Source: Candidatus Altimarinota bacterium
Lineage (GTDB): Bacteria > Patescibacteriota > Gracilibacteria > BD1-5 > UBA6164
Length of the DNA: 17,373 nucleotides
Direction of reading: 5' to 3'
Assembly: GCA_020631575.1 (NCBI GenBank)
Contig: JAHDGX010000011.1
Coordinates: 1 to 17,373 of the forward strand
Both the position numbers and the translations under genes were made by a program. The notes beneath the pieces are model-generated. The model was not told where the DNA came from. It was given only the letters and a program-made list of their open reading frames with translations, and ran no database searches. Each line of letters opens with the position of its first letter. The first letter of the stretch is position 1. Shown piece after piece: positions 1-8,730 of this stretch.

Positions 1-802
1 TTAAATATAGCTTTTCTACCTCTCTCATTATGATGTCAATTTTGAGATGAATTTCAGGAGCATTTATATTCTTGTGACTTATAAATATTCAATCTATAAC
101 ATTTCGTGATCATTTTACTATTTCTTTTCCATTATAGTTGAAGTGAGATGATTTTCATGCATCGAGATTTAGAGCATCCCAACATCAAATTTTGAATAGT
201 TTAGGAGCTATTTCATCAAGAGAAGCTGGACTCGTTCTTCAAAACATTATTTCGGTTTTTTCTTTATTTGAACAGATAAATTGCCTAGGGAGTTTGACAG
301 ACATCTTATAGTCATATAAGCCTATATCATGATAGTACTCAAGGGTGTTTTTACCATTTTGAAATATTAGAGGGTGATTTCATAATCATTCATATATTTC
401 ATCTCGCATACCTGAATTAATGCGGTCTGTTTGATATAAAAAAGGGAGAGTATTTTTATCCCAAGCAAATACGACTCTATCCCCTGTTTCTCAGTAAAAA
501 CTCATGTCTTGACCTTTTAGAAATCTTTCGTTTATTGTATAATTCTTACCTCAGCATTGTGGGTAGTCACTTGGGCAGAAAAAAACTCAATTGATACCAG
601 AAATTCCATCATAATAGTAAGAAATATCGCTTAATGAACTTCATACATTACTGATTCATACTTTAAGATCATAAGTGTTAGATCATACCGGATATGTTAT
701 GTACTGAATATTCATGTCTCATAATTGTTGGCTTGTAAAAGAATTTCAAAATGCGACAGAGGGAAGAGAGGAGAGCAATAATGTTATAAGAAATAATTTC
801 AT
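1..802 (-). CDS. Secreted phosphodiester glycosidase (NAGPA-like domain), 3' end cut by window edge
   Basis: A 267-codon reading frame (UGA read as Gly) runs off the left edge without a stop. The N-terminus MKLFLITLLLSSLPSVAFG looks like a signal peptide, so the product is probably exported. Hallmarks of the phosphodiester glycosidase family (NAGPA domain) appear in order: GINGVFF near residue 69, EGLGNHPLI near 138, and DALNLDAGKSS near 209, the usual ALNLDGGgS motif with Ala in place of one Gly. Members remove sugars from phosphodiester-linked glycans or exopolysaccharide; the substrate here is unknown. Two Cys near residues 76 and 83 could form a disulfide. The ATG at 802 is the first in-frame start and directly precedes the signal peptide. 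I see no Shine-Dalgarno sequence. The family call is fairly secure, the cellular role is not. Confidence 0.8.
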
Positions 803-900
803 AAGTAACAATAAAAAGTATAAGATACTTGAACATATATAAAATTATATGAAAAATAACATAAATTCAATATAATAGGGAGTGTTAAAAACTTATACCT

Positions 901-934
901 ATCACTTAACATAATATAACTTATGTTAAGTGAT
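901..934. repeat. Perfect 14-bp inverted repeat in a divergent intergenic region
   Basis: Positions 901-914 and 921-934 are exact reverse complements separated by a 6-nt spacer (arm ATCACTTAACATAA). It lies between the divergent starts at 802 and 1091. No T-run follows on either strand, so it is a poor intrinsic terminator. It could be an operator for a dimeric regulator. The rest of 803-1090 is AT-rich, and I see no gene or RNA in it. Confidence 0.6.
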
Positions 935-1090
935 GTAGTAGACAGTTCTTGGATTCATAGTATCTTGTATATTTGACTGTTTTTATAGTTTTTTCGCTTT
1001 AGTAGTTTATTTTTACTTTTAGTACACTTTAAATTACATTTACTGATAATTTATATTTCAGCTCTCTCCTATCTCTTAATTATAAAAAAA

Positions 1091-1672
1091 ATGAAAATAC
1101 TTATCATATCTGATATACATGAAAATTTTGATAATCTTTCAAGAGTTCTTCAAATGATCCCAGAACTCTGAGTTGAAATGATATTTTGCCTTTGAGATCT
1201 AATAAATTGATGAATTTGACGCATGATAGCATCTCAAGATATACCAACACATCTTGTATGGTGAAATAATGATGGTACAAGAGTTGCAATAACGAAAAAA
1301 TTCCTTGAAGCTAATAACTGATCAATTATTTCAGATGAGTGTTTCGATAAATGTCAAGTTTGAGGAAAGTCTATATTTTTGACTCATTATCCACTCTTAG
1401 CCTGATCTGTTGCGAGATCGTGAGATTATGATGCAGTGTTTTATGGGCATGATCATAAGATATATGAAGAAATGGTTTGAAACTGTTTACTATACAATCC
1501 TTGAGAGATTTCAGCACATAAGACACAAACTTGCACTTTTTGAGTATATGATACGCAAACAAACACAGTTAAAAGTCACAGTATAGATAATCCATCATCT
1601 ATAAAAACAGATATTTCTAAAGACTTTATGAATGATCTGAAACTAAAAAAGTCTCCGAGAAAGTATTGATAG
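1091..1672 (+). CDS. Metallophosphatase of the YfcE/MJ0936 type
   Basis: A 193-residue calcineurin-like phosphoesterase. The metal-binding motifs appear in family order: SDIHEN (D-x-H) at the N-terminus, GDLIN, GNND, THYP, and GHDHK near the C-terminal end, followed by NPGEIS. The size and motif layout match the small YfcE/MJ0936 family (COG0622 type), which hydrolyses phosphodiesters with two divalent metals in the cytoplasm; the natural substrate is usually unknown. The gene needs UGA=Gly at several points, including the Gly of GDLIN (TTTGAGATC). It ends KYG followed by TAG, five bases before the stop of the convergent amidase gene. TATAAA sits just four bases before the ATG and no Shine-Dalgarno sequence is present. 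Confidence 0.88.
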
Positions 1673-1677
1673 TTATG

Positions 1678-2763
1678 TTATTTTTGACTTAGGATTATAG
1701 CGAGACGCACTATTTGTAGCTTTTTTATTCGCTCTCTATCTTGCGTCTGCTTCCTTTTGATATCAATGATTTCAATAAGCTTTTTGCGTTGCTCTGGAGA
1801 GTATTCATTGACAGCTTGTATGAGTGTTTGAATCTTTGCTGTGCTAGTATTATTCGTTATTTTTTTATTACTTCATTTCTGTACCAGGATTCTTCATTTC
1901 GAAAACTCTAAGTTATCTGATCTAATTTTTTGTACTTGTTTGTATAGTTCATCTCAGGGACAACTTGTATGTGTTGCATCTTTATGTCCTATCAGGACAC
2001 TATCTAAGTATGTTTCTATTGGAAATGTATCACATTTTTCTCATTTACAGTCCCTATGGTAATATCGTTGATTTCTGAGATCGATTCAATACTTTTTTAT
2101 AAGATATTGAGTTAATGATTCAAGAGATTGGTATTGATTTTTATTAATGCCATTCTCATGATAATCTCAAATTACTGCTATTGAGACGCTTCCAAAATTA
2201 TTATATTTTGAGTGTGCTCCTATGGCATAATCTCATCACTCTCTCCCCTCGAATATTTCCCCATCATATCAAATAATATAGTTATATCAGATATCACCCC
2301 ACTGTCGTGATAAGCTATGGAATCTGTGTATATCTCGCACTCATGTGAGCGAGTCTTTATATTCGCTGTGTGTATGGTGTATGACTATAGAGTCTACTGT
2401 ATTAGTGTACTTAATCGGCCATGCGTATCTATAGTTTCAACTATCTTTATAACGAAGAGTTTCTTTTGATGTAAACTGCTCTATGAAATTTCCATAGAGA
2501 TATTCTTCTACGCGTTTGTTTTTATTCCTTAATTCTTGCAGTCTTTCTGGATTAAGAGGAGTCGCGTTTTTTTCATTTTCTTCCCTTTTTGCAAGTATTT
2601 GCTGCCAATATATACCGTTTCTATCGTTGTACTGGGCATTTGCTCCCCAACTCGCTCTTGGGATGATAAACGGTTTTTCTCATTTTTCTGAACTAGAAAA
2701 AGATGTTCAAATAATTGAAGCATATATGAGTAATCATAAAAATGTAAGCAGAGTGTATCTCAT
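1678..2763 (-). CDS. N-acetylmuramoyl-L-alanine amidase / peptidoglycan recognition protein (Amidase_2)
   Basis: A 361-residue protein with a hydrophobic N-terminus (residues 1-20, probable signal peptide or anchor), so it acts outside the membrane on peptidoglycan, cutting the bond between muramic acid and the stem peptide. IPRASWGAN near residue 34 is the usual start of the PGRP/amidase_2 domain. IVIHHTHS supplies the first zinc His, GEIFEGREGG matches the conserved G-x-x-(F/Y)-EGR strand, and GHKDATHTSCPGDELY supplies the second His and the Cys ligand. A charged, Lys/Arg-rich C-terminal tail follows the domain. The ATG abuts the stop of the upstream cyclo-ligase gene with no gap (TAA then ATG), so the two are almost certainly co-transcribed and translationally coupled. 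Confidence 0.88.
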
Positions 2764-3258
2764 TTAAGTGTTTGTTACAATTTTATGCATATCGATGTCA
2801 TGAGCTTTTGTCTCTATCTCGTTTAAGAGTTGAAAATCAAAACAAACTCATACTTTTCTAGATTTTTTATACCTTCCGTTTGAAAAGAATCTATCATAGT
2901 ATCATCTCCCTCTTCAAAGTCTTTTTCAGTTTTTTGTAAATGCTCTCCCTGGAATAATGAATACATCTATCTCTTTTTCGTATACTTCATACTCTCCATC
3001 AATGAGTATCATCTCTGTTTCACTAATAACTTGTGGAGTATAAATGTTGTATCAGGCTGAGCTAAGTTTTTTTATAAGTTCATATGTTTGTACTTCATCA
3101 CTCAGGCTTTCATATATACATATATTTTTGATTTTTTTATCACTTATTGATTGCCAGAGTTTTTGCTGTATTACTTCACTTTTTTCTGTGAGTTCTTCTC
3201 TCTCTACCTTATTAAAGAGAGCTTTAATATGTTCACGAATTTCTTTCTTGGTTTTCAT
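2764..3258 (-). CDS. 5-formyltetrahydrofolate cyclo-ligase
   Basis: A 164-residue protein, somewhat shorter than the usual 180-200. It converts 5-formyl-THF to 5,10-methenyl-THF with ATP in cytoplasmic folate metabolism. The diagnostic C-terminal block is clear: DVFIIPGRAF, then a G-K-R-L-G-R-G-R-G-YYDRF loop, then VGVCFDFQ and a terminal HDIDMHKIVT. The N-terminal Lys-rich helix and SDEVQTYELI also fit. Two glycines of the catalytic loop are UGA codons (CTT TGA AGA GGG AGA TGA TAC), so the enzyme would be lost under the standard code. The central EP-containing segment of typical family members is shortened. The gene precedes the amidase in the same operon, with no obvious functional link. 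Confidence 0.87.
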
Positions 3259-3264
3259 ACTTAT

Positions 3265-3270
3265 ATTATA
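3265..3270 (-). promoter_or_regulatory. -10 box of the cyclo-ligase/amidase operon
   Basis: A perfect TATAAT on the reverse strand ends six bases before the ATG at 3258. A transcript from it would begin at or next to the start codon, so the mRNA is probably leaderless. The -35 region 17 bases upstream (TTACTT) is weak. Confidence 0.6.
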
Positions 3271-3312
3271 CGAAGCTTTTACTTGAAAAGTAAGTATTTT
3301 TTTGTATAGTCA

Positions 3313-3341
3313 TTGACATAAAAATATTATTAATTTTAAAT
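3313..3341 (+). promoter_or_regulatory. plsX promoter
   Basis: TTGACA at 3313-3318 is a perfect -35 element, and 17 bases later TTAAAT (3336-3341) is a moderate -10 element. The predicted start lies at or just before the plsX ATG at 3349, which again suggests a leaderless message. Confidence 0.5.
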
Positions 3342-3348
3342 AATTTAA

Positions 3349-4458
3349 ATGAGGATTTGAATTGATGCTATGTGAGGTGATTTTTGACCTGAGGTAGTTG
3401 TTTCCTGAGCAATGGAAGCTTTGATAGAGGAAAAAACTTTACTCGTAACTCTTTATTGAAATAAGGAAAAAATTCAGAGAATTATTGATGAATCAGACTT
3501 AGATGATTCTATTTTAGAAAGAATAGAAATTCAATCTACTAACGACATTGATAATATTCCACAAGACAAAAAGGTTACTAGTCGAGGTGAAATAAGATGA
3601 GCTTGAGTATATGCGAATTCAAGCATGATGCTACCAATCCATGATTTAGTAAGTGAGAAGTCAGACGTTAGTTCTGTTTTATCTGCTGGTAATACAGCAT
3701 CATTTGGTTTCTGAGTGACAGCATTGTGTAAAAAGATAGTGAGAGTAAAAGGTCCTATGTCACTCATGATAACTTCTCCTAATAAATGAAATGATAGATG
3801 ATCAAGCGTAGTACTTGATGTTGGAGCTGATGTGTGAACAAATAAAACTCCAGATAAAATTGCGAGAAAAATAGTAGAGGATGCTATTTTAGCTTATTCA
3901 TATTGCAAAAATACTCTTGGTATTGAAAATCCGAAGATATGACTCCTTAATATAGGATGAGAAGATGATAAATGAAACGACCCAACGAAATTAGCATTTT
4001 CTATGTTGTCATCAGAGTTTCCAGATGCTTTTATTTGAAATGTTGAACCAAATAATCTTTGTAAAAATAATTGCGATATCATTGTTACAGATGGTTTTAC
4101 GTGAAATATTGCACTTAAGACGGTTGAGTGAGTAGTAAAATTATTTGCAGAAATATTAAAAGAAGCTGCTACTGATGCAAGCTTAATCCCTAGATTATGA
4201 GCAAAACTTGCGAAACAATCAATAATTACGGCTCCTTTTGATTTTTTTGATCCTAATAAAAATCCAGCAGCTGTTTTTACTGGTTTAGAGCAAGCAGTAG
4301 CTAAAGTACATGGAGATTCAGATTATATTTGATTTAAAAATTGAATATTGCAACTCTTTCATTATCAAAACCAACTGTCTCAAGAAGTTGTAAGGAGAGA
4401 TATTCAACAGCAAATTGAAACTCTGAGGAATTCTCTCCCACAAAAAGACGAAGCTTAA
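3349..4458 (+). CDS. plsX: Phosphate acyltransferase PlsX
   Basis: A 369-residue protein, slightly longer than the usual 330-350. PlsX makes acyl-phosphate from acyl-ACP and phosphate as the first step of phosphatidic acid synthesis by the PlsX/PlsY route. The N-terminus M-R-I-G-IDAMGGDFGPE is the family signature and fixes the start at 3349. Further landmarks are SAGNTASF, LDVGADV (usually DVGANVD), LLNIGGE and VTDGFTGNIALKTVEG. Many glycines, including two in the DAMGGD and FGP region, are UGA. The gene overlaps the stop of the convergent pilT, and both stops lie in the loop of a shared terminator hairpin. plsY, its usual partner, is not in this window. Confidence 0.95.
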
Positions 4459-4473
4459 ACTTCGTCTTTTTGT
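4440..4473. terminator. Bidirectional terminator shared by plsX and pilT
   Basis: A perfect 14-bp stem (4440-4453 with 4460-4473) with the 6-nt loop CTTAAA. The A-rich and T-rich outer parts of the stem give a U-tract in either direction. The loop contains the plsX TAA (4456-4458) and, on the other strand, the pilT TAA (4455-4457), so the stem is coding on both sides. Confidence 0.8.
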
Positions 4474-5513
4474 TCGTCAGTTGCTAGACCATAGCGTCTC
4501 ATGTGTACGTCGAATATATCTTGCGTAATTTCCTCTGATTCTAGAAGTTTTGTGAGATATCTTTTCATTGGAATCATACCATCAGCCTTTCCAGTTTCGA
4601 TTGCTCAGTTTATTTGGTGCAGCTGATTTTCTCGGATCATATTTTCAATTGCCTTGTTTTTGATCATGACTTCTGTTGCTGCGACTCTTGATCCATCCTG
4701 TTTTTTGATAAGATCTTGCCATACAACTCAAAGGAGAGATTCTGCTACTTGGGTTCTGATATAGGATTTTTCATCTCCAGGAAACATATCTATGATTCTT
4801 GATATAGTTCGAGCTGCTCCAGATGTATGGAGTGTTGCAAATACAAGATTCCCTGTTTCTGCTGCTCTGAGAGCGAGTCTAAAAGTTTCGAGGTCTCTCA
4901 TTTCCCCTACCATGATGACATCACTTGCTTGTCGGAGAGCGTATTTGAGACCGTTTTCAAAACTGTGAGTTGAGTTTCCTACTTCTCTTTGTTCTATAAG
5001 TGACTTGTTTGAGCTATGAACGAATTCTATAGGATCTTCTATGGTAATAATATGTTTCTTATAGTTTTTGTTTATTTCATTGATAAGCGCTGCAAGTGTT
5101 GTTGATTTCCCTGATCATACTCCACCAGTAATGAGTACAAGACCAGCTTTTCTATTTGAGAAACTTTTTATAACCTCCGGAATATTAAGAGAATCAAATT
5201 CAGGGATACTATCGGCAATGACCCTAAACACGAGACCATATCCAGATTTTTGTTTAAACCCATTTACTCTGAATCTTCCAAGCTCATTTGCTTGGATAGA
5301 AAAATCTATTTCCATTTCGGCAACAAACTCTTCTTTTAGTTTTTCTGGGATGATATCAAAAATCTCATTTTTAAGAGATTCTCCACTGACTTTTCAAAAA
5401 TCTTCAAGGTAGACTATTTCCCCACTTTTTTTGATAGCTGGAAAATTTCCAGGTGAAATAATAATATCTGATGCTCCCTGCTCAATAGCTTTTTGTAATA
5501 CTTGAGAAATCAT
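4455..5513 (-). CDS. pilT: Type IV pilus retraction ATPase PilT
   Basis: A 352-residue secretion-type ATPase of normal PilT length. It powers disassembly of type IV pili at the cytoplasmic face of the membrane. Walker A is GGVGSGKST at about residue 130. ITIEDPIEFVH is the Asp box, ALRQASDVIMVGEMRD holds Walker B, and AAETGNLVFATLHT is the His box. The middle Gly of the P-loop (residue 133) is a UGA codon (GTA TGA TCA), strong evidence for recoding because this glycine cannot be lost. The start MISQVLQKAIEQGASDIIIS matches family N-termini. No other pilus gene is adjacent. The stop codon overlaps that of plsX. Confidence 0.94.
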
Positions 5514-5571
5514 ACAATATGTTATGAAATTAATATAGTACTATATTATCATAAAAATCTGGACAATACAA

Positions 5572-6315
5572 TTATTTTAGGTGCCTCTTTGAAAAATCTT
5601 TAAATTCTTCATAGGTTACATCATTATCTCTCCAGTATTCATATATTTTTACTACATTTTTAGGTTCCAAGGCTATATATTTTTTGATATTTGAATGAGC
5701 ATTTGGAAAAACCTTTCTTACTTGTTTGGTTCGAAATATATTTTTTTCTATCGACATAAGAAACTTAAAATAAGCAAGGTCCTTCAGCCAGTCTGAGATT
5801 CAGGCTCAGCATTCGATTGAAAATGGGAAATCTGCATAGTAGAGAAACTCTAAGAAATCCATTCCAACAGTTGAGACGTCTATATCTGCTAATAGTATAG
5901 CATATGGATCCTTGTTTACAGCTCTATTCTTAAATACGGTTCCGATAATTGACTTTCGAACAATCGAATAATCTATACCTGTGTAATTATACTTCTTCTC
6001 AAAATTTATAATCCCCTCAAATGCCATATCAAGAGAGCGAAATTCATCGAGATCTTCAGCTGTACCGGTATGACCAGCGTCATGAAATAAAGCTGAAATA
6101 AAGAGACTCTGAATTTCTATGATATTGTACTGGCTTTGAGGAAGTTTGAGTATTCCTTCTGCCACCTTGAGTGCGTGGAGGAAATTGTGATATGGTACAT
6201 TTTCATCATATAATTTCTTAATTTCTAAAAGTTCAGCTTCTCAAATAAGCTTACTTTGGGAAAGACTTTTTATAAGTATAGATTCTTCACGTGATTTGTA
6301 TATGGGAGACTTCAT
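5572..6315 (-). CDS. HD-domain phosphohydrolase, cyclic-nucleotide-phosphodiesterase-like
   Basis: A 247-residue soluble protein. The metal-binding core is visible as YHNFLHALKV (His43, His47), ALFHDAGHTG (His78, Asp79, His82) and a later ADIDVSTVG. The YHNxxHA plus HDxxHxG combination resembles class I cyclic nucleotide phosphodiesterases more than a generic HD hydrolase, but the substrate cannot be decided from sequence alone. The frame contains UGA-Gly codons near residues 25, 201 and 203 and would be split under the standard code. The ATG at 6315 sits six bases after a TAAAAT -10 box. The promoter is divergent from that of thrS, and the two -35 boxes are only about 5 bases apart. Confidence 0.75.
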
Positions 6316-6321
6316 AGATCT

Positions 6322-6350
6322 ATTTTACACCTCTTCCCTCTTTTACACAA
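6322..6350 (-). promoter_or_regulatory. Promoter of the HD-domain gene
   Basis: On the reverse strand TTGTGT (6345-6350) and TAAAAT (6322-6327) are separated by 17 bases. The -10 ends six bases before the ATG at 6315, so the predicted transcript starts on the start codon and has no leader. Confidence 0.6.
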
Positions 6351-6355
6351 AAAAA

Positions 6356-6383
6356 TTGACTTTACAGCTTGCTGCTTTATTAT
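6356..6383 (+). promoter_or_regulatory. thrS leader promoter
   Basis: TTGACT (6356-6361), a 16-base spacer and TATTAT (6378-6383) form a good sigma-70-type promoter. The predicted start is near 6390, which places the whole attenuator and leader peptide in the transcript, about 150 nt ahead of thrS. This long leader contrasts with the near-leaderless genes around it. Confidence 0.7.
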
Positions 6384-6415
6384 GGATTTGTTAATTTTCT
6401 AAAGCAAGCACGTAT

Positions 6416-6463
6416 ATGCTAGCATTACTTGTAACATCTTCTACGACTACCACTCTTACATAG
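6416..6463 (+). CDS. Threonine-rich attenuator leader peptide of thrS
   Basis: A 15-codon reading frame, MLALLVTSSTTTTLT, ending in TAG. Six of the 15 codons are Thr, four of them consecutive (ACG ACT ACC ACT), and all four Thr codons are used. It lies between a good promoter and an intrinsic terminator placed just before the gene for threonyl-tRNA synthetase. By analogy with thrL and pheM leaders of enterobacteria, the ribosome would stall on it when charged tRNA-Thr is scarce. An in-frame stop at 6392-6394 and the absence of any other in-frame ATG fix the start. There is no Shine-Dalgarno sequence, as for most genes here. The peptide itself probably has no function beyond being translated. 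Confidence 0.82.
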   Translation: MLALLVTSSTTTTLT

Positions 6464-6505
6464 AGGGCTTTTGTAGATATAAAAAAATACTGCGAAATCT
6501 CTCTA
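6461..6505 (+). promoter_or_regulatory. Antiterminator stem of the thrS attenuator
   Basis: Positions 6461-6476 can pair with 6490-6505: 15 of 16 positions pair, three of them G-U, with one C-U mismatch at 6468/6498 and a 13-nt loop. The stem begins exactly at the leader stop codon and captures the whole 5' arm of the terminator (6495-6503), so the two structures exclude each other. A ribosome at the UAG would cover the 5' half of this stem; one stalled on the Thr codons would leave it free to form. Confidence 0.75.
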
Positions 6506-6523
6506 GAAATGGAGAGATTTTTT
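6495..6523 (+). terminator. Attenuator terminator upstream of thrS
   Basis: A perfect 9-bp stem, AAATCTCTC (6495-6503) with GAGAGATTT (6512-6520), an 8-nt loop, and six T residues (6518-6523) at and after the 3' arm. It ends 18 bases before the thrS ATG at 6542, and nothing upstream on this strand except the leader peptide needs terminating. An ATG at 6509-6511 lies inside the loop. Confidence 0.82.
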
Positions 6524-6541
6524 AATACCTTAATCATAAAT

Positions 6542-8416
6542 ATGAACTACTCACTCGATACAAAGAGACACTCACTTGCACATATTATGGCACAATCTGT
6601 GCAACAAAATTTTCCAGGTACTCGCTGCGCTACGGGACCATTTACAGATGATGGATTTTACTATGACTTTGATTTTGGACAGCAAGAATTTTCAGACAAA
6701 GATTTCAAAACGATAGAAAAATCTATGAAAAAAATTATTTCGCAAAACCAAGATTTTCAAATGTTTGAAGTGAGTTATGAGCAGGCTCGAGAAATACTAA
6801 GACTCATGTGAGAAGACTTTAAAATAGAGCTGGTTGATATGCTCGAATCTGGAAAGTTTAAAAATACAGAAAAGATCTCAGGAAAAATAAGCTTTTATAT
6901 CAATACTGGGAAATGAGGAAATGCTTCAGATTTACAGGATTTCATCCAAGAAAAATGATATTTCAATTTTTCTGAGCATCTTGATGGAGATCAAGTGAGA
7001 AATCTCAAATTTATAGATATGTGTGCTGGTCCAGAACATGTAGCCTCTACATCAAGTCTCGATGCTAATAGCTTCAAACTTGCAAGAGTCGCTGGTGCAT
7101 ACTGGCTGTGAAACGCTGAGAATCAGCAATTAACTCGTATATACGCATTTGCGTTTGATAACAAAGCTGACCTGGATATGCACCTTAATATACTAGAAGA
7201 AGCAAAAAAACGAGATCATAGAATAATAGGAGCGAAACTCAAGCTTTTTTCAGTATCAGAGCTTATAGGTCCAGGTCTCCCTTTGATGCAACCAGCTGGT
7301 ATGATTATTCGTCAAGAACTTGAGGATTATCTGTGGAGTTTACATAAAAGTAGATGATATGATAGGGTTTGGACTCCCCATATAGCAAAAGAAGCACTCT
7401 ACGAATGTTCTGGGCATGCTGCGAAGTTTGGTGACGAACTCTTTCGGGTGCAGTGAAAAGAAGATAAATTTATCATGAAACCAATGAATTGTCCTCATCA
7501 CATGCAGATATTTGCTGATAATCAGTTCTCATACAGAGATATGCCAGTAAGGTATTTTGAACCAGCAACTATTTATAGGGATGAGAAATCAGGACAACTT
7601 TCAGGGCTCACTAGAGTGCGAGCCATTACCCAGGATGATGGGCATCTGTTTTGTCGGGTAGAGCAAATAAAAGACGAAGTAAAAACTATTACAGATATCA
7701 TAAAAGAGTTTTATACAACTCTTGGTCTTACAAATGATTATTGGGTTTCTCTTTCTGTGAGAGGAGAAGACAAGTCTAAATACCTCGGAACTGACGATGT
7801 TTGGAAAATAGCAGAAGCAGCTCTTGAAGACGCAGCTCAGGAAAATAAGCTTCCTTATAAACGTGTAGAATGAGAAGCAGCTTTTTACTGACCAAAGCTT
7901 GATTTTATGTTTAAAGATGCTATTGGCCGTGAGTGGCAGCTTGCTACGATACAGTGTGATTTTAATCTTCCAGAAAGGTTTGAGCTTGAGTTTACGAATG
8001 AAAAGGGTGAGAAAGAACGACCAGTCGTAATTCATAGAGCCATAGCAGGTTCACTAGAAAGAGGTATGTGAGTATTTATAGAGCATTTTGCAGGTACTTT
8101 CCCTCTTTGGATGGCTCCAAGACAGGTACGACTTGTACCTGTAGCAGATAAATTCAATGATTATGCTGACTCAGTGTATAAGACTCTCAAGGACTCTTGA
8201 GTGAGAGTAGAAATAGATGATAGCTCAGATAGTCTCAATAAAAAAGTTCGAAATGCTGAAAAGATGCATATAAACTATATTCTTGTAATCTGAGAAGAAG
8301 AAGTGAACAACTGATCCGTAGCAGTGAGAAACTATAAGACAAAAGAGCAATCAGTGATGAAACTAGAAGAGTTTAGTGAAATGGTGCTGAGTGAGGTACG
8401 TGAGAAAAGCCTCTAA
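6542..8416 (+). CDS. thrS: Threonyl-tRNA synthetase (no TGS domain)
   Basis: A 624-residue class II synthetase that charges tRNA-Thr. It begins directly at the editing domain (RHSLAHIMAQS, the HxxxH motif) and so lacks the usual N-terminal TGS domain. The editing-site block reads MCAGPEHVAS, where most homologues have CxGPH; the His is displaced by one extra Glu. The catalytic core is normal: zinc ligands in MKPMNCPHH, DDGHLF and VIHRAIAGS, motif 2 around RYFEPATIYRDE, and motif 3 in GSLERGMG. The C-terminal anticodon-binding domain starts near APRQVRLVPV. An in-frame ATG at 6509 would add 11 residues but lies in the attenuator loop, so I prefer 6542. Many UGA-Gly codons are present. Expression is probably set by the upstream attenuator. 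Confidence 0.95.
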
Positions 8417-8428
8417 GTATACAAAGGC

Positions 8429-8462
8429 AAAGAGCCGGTCGCGTCATGCGCTCCGGCTCTTT
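8429..8462. terminator. GC-rich terminator between thrS and a convergent small gene
   Basis: A 10-bp perfect stem, AAAGAGCCGG (8429-8438) with CCGGCTCTTT (8453-8462). The 14-nt loop can fold further, GCG 8441-8443 with CGC 8449-8451. T-rich ends on both strands suit the convergent genes ending at 8416 and 8476. It is much richer in GC than the other terminators in the window. Confidence 0.8.
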
Positions 8463-8475
8463 ATGTATTCGAGGC

Positions 8476-8709
8476 CTACCAACACTCTCGTACAGCATCT
8501 TCGAATGTCACCCATTGTTCACTTGTGAAATCAACATCAGAGTTCCTTTCAACATGCTTAATGACATCTTCAGGAAAATAGTCCTGGTTTTCATCGTAGA
8601 TTGACGCTACCAGGTCTTTGATTTGTGTTTCCTGAGTATGGTTAAACCCAACAGGTGTATTCGCATGAATGTAATCCATGACGTGCTCTGCAAAAGTTTT
8701 TGCATCCAT
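8476..8709 (-). CDS. Small acidic protein of unknown function, 77 aa, atypical composition
   Basis: I do not recognise this protein. It is 77 residues, acidic, with no membrane segment or signal peptide; it starts MDAKTFAEHVMDYIHAN and ends DAVRECW, and looks mainly helical. It is preceded by a strong Shine-Dalgarno sequence (AGGGAG, 7 bases from the ATG), whereas nearly all other genes here have none. Its only glycine is GGG, with no UGA. Base composition is visibly richer in GC than its neighbours. The promoter, 5' hairpin and ribosome site copy the arrangement of the 47-residue gene upstream. I infer a foreign origin, perhaps phage or plasmid, but have no homologue to name. A real gene is likely because of the ribosome site, promoter and flanking terminators. 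Confidence 0.72.
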   Translation of the reverse strand: MDAKTFAEHVMDYIHANTPVGFNHTQETQIKDLVASIYDENQDYFPEDVIKHVERNSDVDFTSEQWVTFEDAVRECW

Positions 8710-8730
8710 TGCAACTCTCCCTCAAAATTG

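Noticed and set aside
6390..6541. T-box riboswitch controlling thrS
   Set aside because: No AGGGTGGNACCGCG-type T-box sequence and the leader is too short for specifier and antiterminator domains. The Thr-rich frame and two-state stems explain the region better.
7601..8035. 144-codon reverse-strand frame inside thrS
   Set aside because: It lies wholly antisense to the conserved catalytic core of ThrRS, has no promoter or ribosome site, and its translation resembles no known family.
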